Below, one piece after another: positions 8,408 through 15,913 of a stretch of 58,897 bases of DNA. Made by a program: the position numbers and the translations under genes. The DNA is from a bacterium. Lineage in GTDB: Bacteria; Vulcanimicrobiota; Xenobia; Xenobiales; JADMJV01. Position 1 is the first letter of the stretch. Each line of letters begins with the position of its first letter. The DNA is taken from positions 111,704 to 170,600 of the forward strand of contig JADMJV010000069.1 of the NCBI GenBank assembly GCA_018780265.1, read 5' to 3'. The notes beneath the pieces were generated by a model, which made no database searches, was not told where the DNA came from, and saw only the letters and a list, made by a program, of their open reading frames with translations.

Positions 8408-10734
8408 ACCTCCGTTGTGAGGCCGCTGATTGCGAAGGTTGGGCGCTCGACCCGGGCGATCGTTATTGCCCCAACTGCGGCCATTGGCAACAGCCGGTCG
8501 AGTTACTGACCGAGATTCAAGTTGCTGATCAGTGGGTGACTTCGTGGGTGCTGGGGTCGCAGCCGGCCCGTCTGGGCGTGGTTTTTCGAGGTCGCGGGGG
8601 CAGTTTGGACCTTTCCCAGCTGCGCCTGCCCGAGTGGTTGCAGGTCGACCTCCCATCGGAGTTGCTGGAGCCGGGTGGCAGTCTCTGGATGCCTTTGAGA
8701 GTGGGTCAGCAGCCGCCCGAGGGAGTGCCCGGCCGGATTGGTCTGAACGAGGCCGAACTCGAGGTGTGGTGCAGCGCCCCGGCCCGTGCCGAGTTGCACT
8801 GGAGCCCTCGACTTCTCAACCCGGAGAAGAGTGAAATCGAAGGCGAACTGCGCCTCCTGCAGGGGGCACTCTACGTCGATTGCTTACCAGCCGGATGGCA
8901 AACGGAAGTGGTCCTGCCCACCGTTCTCAGCCTGCGTTCTGGGGCCACATTGCCGGTGCGGGCTCCGGCCGTGGAGGGCCCGATCCACTGGCAATTGGGC
9001 AGCACTGTCGTGACCGGTCGGATCGACTGTCGCTGGGCCGGAACGTTTACGGCTCCGCTGCGCCAGGCCTGGTGCCTGACCCGCTTCCCTGAGCTGGAGG
9101 TGCCCATTGAGGCACAGCAAGGCCCGGTTGAGATTGAGCGGGTAATTTGTGACGTGGCCGAGGTGGAATTTCCCGGCCATCTGGAGGGCGAAGGATGGGT
9201 GCGGCTGCGGGCGGTTCCCGAATTGGAGGCAGACCAACCTGCCGAGATAGTCATTCACCTCAGTGATGGTCGCAAGAAGTCGGTTGCTCTGGATCTGGCC
9301 CGCCCCCAACCCATCGCCTTTCCTGGTTGGTTGCTGGTGGACTTTGGCGGCACCGCCAGTGGCGCCGCCCTGGTGGAAGATCAAGGTCGGCTGACCCAAT
9401 TGAATCTGGAGGGAGACTCTCCCTACCTGCCCAGTGGGATCGCCTATTTTCCCGGCAATCGCTGCCGCGCCACCGACCAGCCAGGCCCCAACGTGATCAC
9501 AGAGGCCAAGCGCAATTTGGGCCGGGGCAGCTTTGCCTTCCGCTTGATTCTACCGGAGACGGGCGAGATTTTAGAGCGTACCCCTCAGCAGGCCGCTCAG
9601 GACTATTTTGGAGTGTTGCTGGAGCGAATCCGTCCCCAGTTGGGGCTGTATCGAGTGGAGCGCTGTTGCCTGACCCATCCCGCGGCCTTTTCTCCGCGTC
9701 AGGTGGAAGAGTTGCGTCAGGCCTGGTTGGCCCAATTGGATTGCCAGTTAGAGTGCATCAGCGAGCCTCTGGCGGCCGCCTATTTCTATTTGAGTCGGCG
9801 CAGCTTGCCCCCCCGTTGCTGGCGTTTGCTGCTTTATGACTTTGGTGGCACCACCAGCGATGTGGCCGTGCTCCAGGTGGACAGTCGTTCGCGCACCATG
9901 GTCACGGTAGAGATGGAACACGTGGGCGGAGATCGCTGGTTTGGTGGCCAGGACATCAGCGACCAGGTTTCTGCCCTGCTGCCCCCGGAACAGCGGCGCT
10001 GGGCCGAAACGGTCAAGCGCAACTACAGTCTGGCCGAACCACTACCCCTTCCCTCCGAGGTGCAGTCGCCGGCTCGCAGCCGTCTGGACAGCGAAGTGGA
10101 GCCGCGTTTGCGCCTCAGCCTGCCGCAACCGCCTTTGCAGCCCGACTTGATTGTGCTCAGTGGGCGCGGCTCGCACTACCCGCTGATCGGGGAATGGCTG
10201 CAAAAGCAGTTTCCGGGCGTGGCCCTGGAACGTTGCTCCCAACCCAAAGATTGCGTGGTCCTGGGCGCTCGCCTTCACCCCGAAGTGATGCGCAGTACGG
10301 GGCCCCGCAGCCTTGGACAGCAGAGCACCTGGCTGCATTTTCCCGAGAGCCCCCGTCAGCCGGTGTGCACCACCCGACTGGGTATCAAGGTCATGGGCGA
10401 TCAGGGCGCGCGTTTTCACACCATGGTGTCTTTGGGCCAACCGCTGCCTTGCCAGGTGGAACTGACGCCGTTGTCGTTGCTGGCGGGCCCGAATCCGGTG
10501 GAGGTTGTGGAGAACCTGGGAACCGAGGCCGCCTACGTGCTGCCAGACGGCAGCGACAACACCCAGTTGGTCTTGCTGGAACACGTCACGCTGCGTCTCG
10601 AACGAGCCCTTGACCCGGCTCGGACTCGGCTGCGCTGGGAACTTTCGGCTGACTACCGGCTGCGCCTGACCGTCTGGGACGATCAGGCGCAGATCGCGGC
10701 GGTGGGACCTTTTAGCCTCTGGCCGAACCCATAA
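8404..10734 (+). CDS. Zinc-ribbon Hsp70 (DnaK)-like ATPase with N-terminal beta domains
   Basis: A 776-residue protein. Cysteines 5, 10, 22 and 25 form an N-terminal zinc ribbon. Residues 30-300 are beta-rich and of no family I recognise, possibly two Ig-like modules. From residue 308 an actin/Hsp70-type ATPase begins: phosphate-1 LLVDFGGTASGAAL (about 309), connect/phosphate-2 LLLYDFGGTTSDVAVL (about 475), HVGGDRWFGGQDIS (about 505) and the adenosine motif LIVLSGRGSHYPLI (about 581). Between the last two only about 70 residues remain where DnaK has well over 100, so subdomain IIB is much reduced. The tail resembles a short Hsp70 substrate-binding beta-sandwich. It is coupled to the tubulin-like gene by ATGA and is probably its chaperone or regulator (inference). 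Confidence 0.8.
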   Translation: MNLRCEAADCEGWALDPGDRYCPNCGHWQQPVELLTEIQVADQWVTSWVLGSQPARLGVVFRGRGGSLDLSQLRLPEWLQVDLPSELLEPGGSLWMPLRVGQQPPEGVPGRIGLNEAELEVWCSAPARAELHWSPRLLNPEKSEIEGELRLLQGALYVDCLPAGWQTEVVLPTVLSLRSGATLPVRAPAVEGPIHWQLGSTVVTGRIDCRWAGTFTAPLRQAWCLTRFPELEVPIEAQQGPVEIERVICDVAEVEFPGHLEGEGWVRLRAVPELEADQPAEIVIHLSDGRKKSVALDLARPQPIAFPGWLLVDFGGTASGAALVEDQGRLTQLNLEGDSPYLPSGIAYFPGNRCRATDQPGPNVITEAKRNLGRGSFAFRLILPETGEILERTPQQAAQDYFGVLLERIRPQLGLYRVERCCLTHPAAFSPRQVEELRQAWLAQLDCQLECISEPLAAAYFYLSRRSLPPRCWRLLLYDFGGTTSDVAVLQVDSRSRTMVTVEMEHVGGDRWFGGQDISDQVSALLPPEQRRWAETVKRNYSLAEPLPLPSEVQSPARSRLDSEVEPRLRLSLPQPPLQPDLIVLSGRGSHYPLIGEWLQKQFPGVALERCSQPKDCVVLGARLHPEVMRSTGPRSLGQQSTWLHFPESPRQPVCTTRLGIKVMGDQGARFHTMVSLGQPLPCQVELTPLSLLAGPNPVEVVENLGTEAAYVLPDGSDNTQLVLLEHVTLRLERALDPARTRLRWELSADYRLRLTVWDDQAQIAAVGPFSLWPNP

Positions 10735-11146
10735 TCGGTGGCTGTGGCTTGGGGGTCAGGCCGGCGTGAAACTGCACTGTGCGGGCTACTTTGCCGTCGA
10801 TCTTCAATTCGATGTCGTAAGCGCCGGCCAGGGGCAGCACTTGCTGCTGGAAGGTGGCTACCAGAGGGACCGTGATCACCTCGTTGGCCTGGTGGCCGGG
10901 ATTGGCGGCGACGCTGAAATCCACCGCAAACTCGGCGATTTTCTCCTTGTTTTCGTGGGTGACGGTGATCACCAGTTTGTGGGATTTGCCCATCTCCTTG
11001 GCGGTGCTGTGCAATAGCAGAGCCAGTTGGGTGCCCATGGCGGCGGGAAATTGCTCGCGGTGCAGGCGGGTAATTCCCGCTCCCAGCACATTGAGCAGAC
11101 CTTCGCGCACAGTGGCGGCGTCACAGAGCATTGCATCGACAGTCAT
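10712..11146 (-). CDS. DUF6941-like small protein
   Basis: A 144-residue soluble protein. Its opening (AMLCDAATVREGLLNVLGAGITRL) fits the DUF6941 family of small beta-rich proteins of unknown function; assignment is from memory of that N-terminal pattern. It begins 2 bp beyond the end of the amidohydrolase gene on the same strand and is probably the last gene of a three-gene unit (DUF1015, amidohydrolase, DUF6941). Its 3' end overlaps the 3' end of the Hsp70-like gene by 23 bp on the opposite strand. Confidence 0.7.
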   Translation of the reverse strand: MTVDAMLCDAATVREGLLNVLGAGITRLHREQFPAAMGTQLALLLHSTAKEMGKSHKLVITVTHENKEKIAEFAVDFSVAANPGHQANEVITVPLVATFQQQVLPLAGAYDIELKIDGKVARTVQFHAGLTPKPQPPIMGSARG

Positions 11147-11148
11147 GG

Positions 11149-12471
11149 TTAGTTTCTCCTCAGGATGGTTTGCACTCGGGCGGCTTCTTCGGCCACGGCA
11201 AGGCGTAGTTCGGGTTCGTCGATGGCCGGTACCAGGCCATCACTCATCACCAACTGCCCTTCGATGTAGACCTGCGTCACATCGGTGGACTTGGTGCTGT
11301 AGCACAGTTGCGAAATGGGGTCGTAGAGTGGAATCTGATGGGGAGAGTCGTGGCGCACCACGATCATGTCGGCTCTTTTGCCCACTTCGATCGAGCCGAC
11401 CAGGTGATCCAGGTGAGCCGCTTGGGCACCGCCCAGAGTAGCCATATGCAAGGTTTCGCGGGCATTCATGACGGTGCAGCTGTGGCTGTTAAGCTTTTGC
11501 AGCAGGTTAGCGGTTTGCATCTCTGCCCACATGTCCAGGTCGTTGTTGGAGGCACAGCCATCGGTGCCCAGTCCCACCGGAATTCCGGCCTGGAGCATCT
11601 TGACTACGGGCGCGATGCCGCAGGCCAGTTTGGCATTGCTCTGGGGGCAATGGCCCACGCCCACGCCACTCTGAGCCAGACGTCCAATCTCGGCCTCGTC
11701 GGGCCAGACCACGTGGGCAGCAATCAGGCGCTTGCTCAGCACGCCCAGGTGGTCGAGGTGAGAGACCGAGGTGCGGCCATAGCGGTCCAGAATCTGCTGG
11801 TTTTCGTGTTGCGTTTCGGCCAGGTGGATGACCATGGGGCAATTGAGTTCCTCGGCCAGTCGGTGGCACTCTTGCAGATGCTCGGGGCAGACCGTGTAGG
11901 GCGCGTGGGGGCCCAACGCCGCCACCACCAGCGGGTGACCGGCGTAGGACTGGATAAATTCTCGGGTGCCCTCGAATGATTCGCCCCAGCTCTTGTATTC
12001 GGGCGTTGGAAAGTCGACCATGGCCTGACCCAGCACCGCGCGCATACCGATGCGGGCGCACTCTTCGGCGACCACCTTCTCAAACATATACATGTCGACA
12101 ACGGTGGTGGTGCCGCCGCGCAACATCTCCCACAGCGAGAGTTGGGTGCCGGTGCGCACAAATTCGGGATTGAGGGCGGCCGCCTCGGCCGGAAAGATGT
12201 AGTTATTGAGCCAATCCATGAGCTCTTTGTCGTCGGCAACTCCGCGAAAGAGACTCATGGGCAGGTGGGTATGACAATTGATCAGACCGGGCATCAAGAC
12301 GCGACCTTGCAGATCATAACGAGTCCACAAGGGAAACTGCTCGACCACCTCAGTGCTCGGTCCCACTGCCGCGATCTGTCCGCCCCGCACGGCCACCGCC
12401 CCCTGCGAGACCATGGTGAAAGCGGAGTCCATGGTGAGAACCAGGGCGTTGTCCAGGATGAAGTTACTCAT
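11149..12471 (-). CDS. Amidohydrolase, S-adenosylhomocysteine/5'-methylthioadenosine deaminase-like
   Basis: A 440-residue metal-dependent hydrolase of the amidohydrolase superfamily, full length for the MtaD/SAH deaminase/TrzN group. Metal-ligand motifs are in place: INCHTHLPMSLFRG (His67, His69), HLAETQHE, AAHVVWPDEAEI, and GLGTDGCASNNDLDMW. These enzymes deaminate adenosyl or aminohydrolyse guanine-like and triazine substrates; MTA/SAH deaminase is the most frequent annotation for this motif set. The start ATG overlaps the stop of the upstream DUF1015 gene (ATGA at 12468-12471), indicating an operon. Specificity cannot be settled from sequence alone. Confidence 0.85.
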   Translation of the reverse strand: MSNFILDNALVLTMDSAFTMVSQGAVAVRGGQIAAVGPSTEVVEQFPLWTRYDLQGRVLMPGLINCHTHLPMSLFRGVADDKELMDWLNNYIFPAEAAALNPEFVRTGTQLSLWEMLRGGTTTVVDMYMFEKVVAEECARIGMRAVLGQAMVDFPTPEYKSWGESFEGTREFIQSYAGHPLVVAALGPHAPYTVCPEHLQECHRLAEELNCPMVIHLAETQHENQQILDRYGRTSVSHLDHLGVLSKRLIAAHVVWPDEAEIGRLAQSGVGVGHCPQSNAKLACGIAPVVKMLQAGIPVGLGTDGCASNNDLDMWAEMQTANLLQKLNSHSCTVMNARETLHMATLGGAQAAHLDHLVGSIEVGKRADMIVVRHDSPHQIPLYDPISQLCYSTKSTDVTQVYIEGQLVMSDGLVPAIDEPELRLAVAEEAARVQTILRRN

Positions 12472-13691
12472 ACCTGATGAATCAGCAGGGCGTCTCGCAG
12501 CTTGGGCTCAAACCAGGTGGACTTGGGCGGCATGATTTCGCCCGCATCGGAAATGGCCATCAGTTCGTCGAGCGAGGTGGGGAACATGGAGAAGGCCACG
12601 GCTTCGCCGGCCTGGACCCGCTTTTCCAATTCTTGAGTGCCGCGAATGCCGCCCACAAAGTCGATGCGCTTGTCAGTGCGTGGGTCCTCGATACCCAGCA
12701 GGGGGGCCAGCACCAGCGATTGGAGGATGGCCACGTCCAACTTCTCTGAGGGCGAACTGGCCTGTTCGGGAACGTTGAGTTGCAAACCGTACCACTTGCC
12801 GCCTAAATACATGGACACACTGCCCCGCCCCTGCGGCGAGGGGTGGGCCCCCTCGCTGACGGTGCACACCTGCTTGAGTTTGTGGAGAAATTCGTCGGGG
12901 GTATTGCCATGCAGGTCTTTGATGACGCGATTGTAGGGGAGAATGCGCAGCTGATCGGCCGGAAAGGCCACCGCCAAAAAGAAGTTGGCGGCTTCCTGGC
13001 CGGACCAGCCGGTTTTGCTCTCTTCGCGCAGTTGGGCGCGGGTGTTGCTGGCGCTGGCGCCGCGGTGATGACCGTCGGCGATGTAGAGTTCGGGAACCTG
13101 ACCAAAGGCCTGCATCAGCCGTTTCGGGTCGGTCACTCTCCAGAGGGTGTGACGAACGCCGTCGCTGGCCGTCAAATTGTAGAGCGGGGGCCCCTGGGTA
13201 ATTTGGGCGACCAGGGCGTCGATCTCGGGCTGGGCCCGATAGGTTAGAAAAACAGGGCCGGTCTGAGCGCGCAGTGTCACGATGTGGCGCGTGCGGTCGT
13301 CTTCCTTTTCGCGGCGCGTCTTCTCGTGCTTCTTGATTTTGTCGCGGTCGTATTCGTCGACCGAGTAAGTGGCCGCCACCCCGGTCTGCACGTGGTCGCC
13401 CATCTGCAACTGGTAGACATAGACGGCTGGCTGCTCTTCCTGGGTCAACTTACCCTGCTTGAGCAGTTCGGCGTAGTTGCTGGCGGCTTGTTGGTAAACA
13501 CCGTCGCTGTAGGGATTTACCTCTTTGGGCAAATCGATCTCGGCGCGAGAGACGCGTAGGAAGCTGAGCGGGTTGCCGGAGGCCAGCGCCGCCGCCTCGT
13601 CGCGGTCGACCACATCGTAGGGCACCGAAGCCACCTGATCAACCACCTCGGGACTGGGGCGAACTGCGGAAAAAGGGCGTAATATAGACAT
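12468..13691 (-). CDS. DUF1015 family protein
   Basis: About 407 residues from the ATG at 13691; the frame extends 56 residues further upstream but that part has no conservation and crosses a likely promoter. The N-terminus MSILRPFSAVRPSPEVVDQVASVPYD followed by DEAAAL and PLSFLRVSR is the standard DUF1015 opening, and YIADGHHRGASA (about residue 220) is its central conserved signature. The family is widespread, cytoplasmic and uncharacterised. It is the first gene of the unit that also encodes the amidohydrolase and DUF6941 protein. Upstream lies the decayed toxin gene. Confidence 0.85.
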   Translation of the reverse strand: MSILRPFSAVRPSPEVVDQVASVPYDVVDRDEAAALASGNPLSFLRVSRAEIDLPKEVNPYSDGVYQQAASNYAELLKQGKLTQEEQPAVYVYQLQMGDHVQTGVAATYSVDEYDRDKIKKHEKTRREKEDDRTRHIVTLRAQTGPVFLTYRAQPEIDALVAQITQGPPLYNLTASDGVRHTLWRVTDPKRLMQAFGQVPELYIADGHHRGASASNTRAQLREESKTGWSGQEAANFFLAVAFPADQLRILPYNRVIKDLHGNTPDEFLHKLKQVCTVSEGAHPSPQGRGSVSMYLGGKWYGLQLNVPEQASSPSEKLDVAILQSLVLAPLLGIEDPRTDKRIDFVGGIRGTQELEKRVQAGEAVAFSMFPTSLDELMAISDAGEIMPPKSTWFEPKLRDALLIHQV

Positions 13692-13752
13692 GGGCGCCTG
13701 TTTGCCGCCCGACGATTCGGCTCCTGCCTCACCTTCTGTCTGGGGTTTTCGG

Positions 13753-14097
13753 TCAGTGTAGTTCGGGAGGCAACAATCGATGATGCTTACGAATGACCGC
13801 ATCAACTGAGCACAGTGGGAGTCGGCGAGCCACACTGTGAGCCGATAAAAGTCGATCAAATGGATCTCGCGTCCAGTTTAGATGGACGGCTTCCAAAATG
13901 AGCAGTTGCAGGCGCGGGTCCTGGCTCAACCTCTCGATAAAGCCGCTCACTTCGAGTTGAATTTTTCCCACTTCGCTCAAAAATTGCAGTTCTAAGATCG
14001 AGACGGGCGAGACGTAGTGGCGGCCGTATCGCGACAGCCAGGGATAAGCATCGAGGCGATCGGAGCCCTGCCATCGGGATCCCAGTTCCAGGTCCAG
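13753..14097 (-). pseudogene. PIN-domain toxin (VapC-like), N-terminus missing
   Basis: Reading the minus strand after the stop at 14098-14100 gives an open frame of about 115 codons with good PIN similarity over its C-terminal 90 residues: YVSPVSILELQFLSEVGKI, then LNWTRDPFDRLLSAHSVARR and PLCSVDAVIRKHHR. These match the second and third acidic motifs of PIN nucleases (E of LELQ, D of RDPFD, D of SVDA). The first strand with its catalytic Asp (LDTHxxxW) is absent; residues before SRYGRHY have no PIN similarity and no ATG/GTG start with a ribosome site lies upstream in frame. I read it as a 5'-truncated, probably inactive toxin. It follows the Phd-type antitoxin gene, as expected. Confidence 0.6.
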
Positions 14098-14288
14098 TTA
14101 TCGGCTCGATCTACGTCATCGGTCTGGAGTACCGCCGAGTAATCTGGGAGGCTGGTGGGCGTCAACTCTTCTCGGCACAGCACCACGCGGCGTCCGTGGC
14201 GCTCGATCACCACCACTTCACCGGCGATCACCTCATCCAGGAGGGAGAACCAGTTGGCCCGAGCTCGAGTCGCAGAGTATTGCTTCAT
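13992..14288 (-). CDS. Phd/YefM-type antitoxin
   Basis: The start is ATG at 14288, not the upstream start of the longer frame, because MKQYSATRARANWFSLLDEV is the characteristic Phd/YefM N-terminus. The DNA-binding half (residues 1-50, with EVVVIERHGRRVVL) is intact. The last 30 residues (from about MLIPGCRD) read through DNA that belongs to the toxin frame and look unnatural, so the true C-terminus may have been lost with the toxin's start. It would neutralise a PIN toxin and repress its own promoter; a matching operator lies just upstream. The partner toxin appears broken. Confidence 0.7.
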   Translation of the reverse strand: MKQYSATRARANWFSLLDEVIAGEVVVIERHGRRVVLCREELTPTSLPDYSAVLQTDDVDRADNWTWNWDPDGRAPIASMLIPGCRDTAATTSRPSRS

Positions 14289-14291
14289 TGA

Positions 14292-14303
14292 TGTACAGTG
14301 TAC
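14292..14303. promoter_or_regulatory. Probable antitoxin operator (TGTACA core)
   Basis: TGTACA at 14292-14297 is itself palindromic and lies in a perfect 5-bp inverted repeat GTACA-G-TGTAC (14293-14303). It sits 4-15 bp upstream of the antitoxin start. TGTACA is the known core recognised by YefM of the E. coli yefM-yoeB module, so autoregulation by the antitoxin is a reasonable inference. Confidence 0.55.
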
Positions 14304-14314
14304 GTCGCCGGGAC

Positions 14315-15166
14315 TCATAAGTCAAAGTCCAGCCACATCGGTCGGTGGTCGCTGCAGCGTCGGTAAACCTTGTCGTTGCCCACCTCAGGACTGTTGGCCA
14401 GCACTCTCGCTTGTAGTCGGGGATGGATCAAAATTTGATCGAGGGCTATCCCCTGACCGCGGTGCTTGTGCGTGTAGCGCTGCTCGGGAGCGAGGCGGGC
14501 AAAGGGGTCTGTCAGTCCGCTACGGGCCAGTGGTTCCAACGGCCAACTCTCCAGGCAATCGTTGAGATCGCCCAACACCACCACGGCGCAACCCGGATAG
14601 TGTCGGCCCACATTTTTGACCATCTGGGCCACCCTTAGTGCCTGTGCGCGCCTCTTGGCATCGGAACTCTTGCCTTTGCCAACCTTGCTTTTGAAGTGGT
14701 TGACCAGCAATACCATCGGCACGGGAGTGGCCAGATGCACCTCCAGACAGTCACGCGAGAATTTCGTGTCCAGGCTGGCGCCTTCCACATACGGCAGACG
14801 ATCATTCTTGTGGGAGGCATAGCCCCTGACTTTCAGTTTGGAAAGCAGAGCGACGTCAATGCCGCGTTGGGCATCGTTGCCCTCGACCAAAATGGCGTAG
14901 CGATAGCCGCTGGATCGCGCCAGTCGCTGCAGGATGGACAGGTTTTCCACCTCCTGGAGAGCGATGATATCGGCCCCAATTCGCCCCAGAGCCAGACTGA
15001 GATCTTCCAATTTCTTTTCTACCTGTTCAGGCTTGGGGACCAGGTCGTCGTAGCGGTCATCGATCGCATCAAAGAGGTTGTGGACGTTCCAGGTGGCCAG
15101 GCGAATCCTTTGTGGATCTGCCCAGGCCACCATCATCAAGCAGAGGATGGTCTGGATTTTCTTCAT
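14315..15166 (-). CDS. Secreted endonuclease/exonuclease/phosphatase-family protein
   Basis: A 283-residue protein with a signal peptide (MKKIQTILCLMMVAWA, cleavage near residue 16) followed by a complete EEP fold: LATWNVHNLFD, IIALQEVEN (Mg-binding Glu), LLVNHFKSK, VVLGDLND (catalytic Asp/Asn pair) and the terminal SDHRPMWLDF (catalytic Asp/His). Members cleave DNA or RNA phosphodiesters or phosphoinositides; an exported one with the NVHNLFD opening is most often annotated as a nuclease. No ribosome-binding site precedes the ATG, but a promoter-like element ends 6 bp upstream of it, so the transcript may be leaderless. The next gene downstream is the antitoxin. Confidence 0.85.
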   Translation of the reverse strand: MKKIQTILCLMMVAWADPQRIRLATWNVHNLFDAIDDRYDDLVPKPEQVEKKLEDLSLALGRIGADIIALQEVENLSILQRLARSSGYRYAILVEGNDAQRGIDVALLSKLKVRGYASHKNDRLPYVEGASLDTKFSRDCLEVHLATPVPMVLLVNHFKSKVGKGKSSDAKRRAQALRVAQMVKNVGRHYPGCAVVVLGDLNDCLESWPLEPLARSGLTDPFARLAPEQRYTHKHRGQGIALDQILIHPRLQARVLANSPEVGNDKVYRRCSDHRPMWLDFDL

Positions 15167-15171
15167 GGGCC

Positions 15172-15205
15172 CAGCCTAGCCGGGGGTGTACTACCAAATT
15201 TCTAC
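15172..15205 (-). promoter_or_regulatory. Promoter-like element, copy A
   Basis: A 34-bp segment that matches 24087-24120 at 28 of 34 positions without gaps. On the minus strand it contains, in order, GTAGAAA, TGGTAGTA, CCCCCGGC and a TAGGCT hexamer (15173-15178). The hexamer ends 6 bp from the ATG at 15166, the spacing expected of a -10 box that starts transcription at the A of the start codon. Confidence 0.5.
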
Positions 15206-15234
15206 CGGGTGGTCGATGGAGGCCGCAAGACTGA

Positions 15235-15255
15235 GCCCAGTCATCTATACTGGGC
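15235..15255 (-). terminator. Hairpin after the small membrane-protein gene
   Basis: GCCCAGT (15235-15241) pairs with ACTGGGC (15249-15255) around a 7-base loop, 3 bp beyond the stop of the minus-strand gene ending at 15258. There is no strong T-run after it on the minus strand, so its strength as an intrinsic terminator is doubtful. Confidence 0.4.
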
Positions 15256-15257
15256 CC

Positions 15258-15686
15258 TCAATCAAGCTTGAGGCTGCTATAAGCCAAAAGACCGCCCGTC
15301 AGTCCGAGCAGGCCCGCCGAAACCTGGGGGTCGAGGTGAATTCCGGTGAGATGAGAGACAAGTCCACTTCCCATCGCCTCCCCTCCAGCCACCGCGTTGC
15401 CGAGTTGAGCCCCGTGGGTGGCCGTGGCCGCTCCAGCGATCGCGCTGCTGAGGAGGGTGGGGACGAATCCCGGAGTGTATCCGGCGTAAACGCCGAGTGC
15501 CACCGCGCCGCCCAAATAGAGAAGTTTGGCCTCGGCACGCAGCAGGTCATCGCTGATGAAACCGGCCTGGGCACTGGGGCGAAAGGTATCGCAAAGGGCC
15601 ACCGTCTGGGAATTCTGGCGCGGCAGTTTGACCAGGGCAGGGGAGTGAGTTTTGTGGCCATACGGAGTGGCCAGAGCCAGGGTCAA
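15258..15686 (-). CDS. Small hypothetical membrane-associated protein
   Basis: A 142-residue protein from a TTG start; no ATG is available in frame and the ribosome site is weak, so the start is uncertain (an in-frame GTG lies 28 codons in). A Gly/Ala/Leu-rich half (about residues 55-95, LLYLGGAVALGVYAG and LLSSAIAGAATATHG) and a second hydrophobic patch (about 120-135, AGLLGLTGGLLAYSSL) could be short membrane helices. I recognise no family. A hairpin follows the stop codon. Confidence 0.5.
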   Translation of the reverse strand: MTLALATPYGHKTHSPALVKLPRQNSQTVALCDTFRPSAQAGFISDDLLRAEAKLLYLGGAVALGVYAGYTPGFVPTLLSSAIAGAATATHGAQLGNAVAGGEAMGSGLVSHLTGIHLDPQVSAGLLGLTGGLLAYSSLKLD

Positions 15687-15913
15687 TAGAGTCCGGCCGC
15701 GTGGCCCAGGATCAGGTGCAAAAACTGCCCAAACGATTCCAGCGGTGCACCTCCATTACACCAGCGGAAGATTCTTGCACTGCGTGGGCCAGCGCCTGCA
15801 CGGTTGCCAAAGTAGGGGCAGCTTGACGCAGCACTGGGTCCGGGAGCGAAGAAGGGACTTGCCTGCCTCATGTTTAATTAGTGTCATATATACACCGGCA
15901 ATGGGAGGACCTT

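Noticed and set aside
15687..15913. A 227-bp gap before the vWA gene with AT-rich TATATA near 15890.
   Set aside because: No -35 partner at normal spacing; I see no gene or repeat there.
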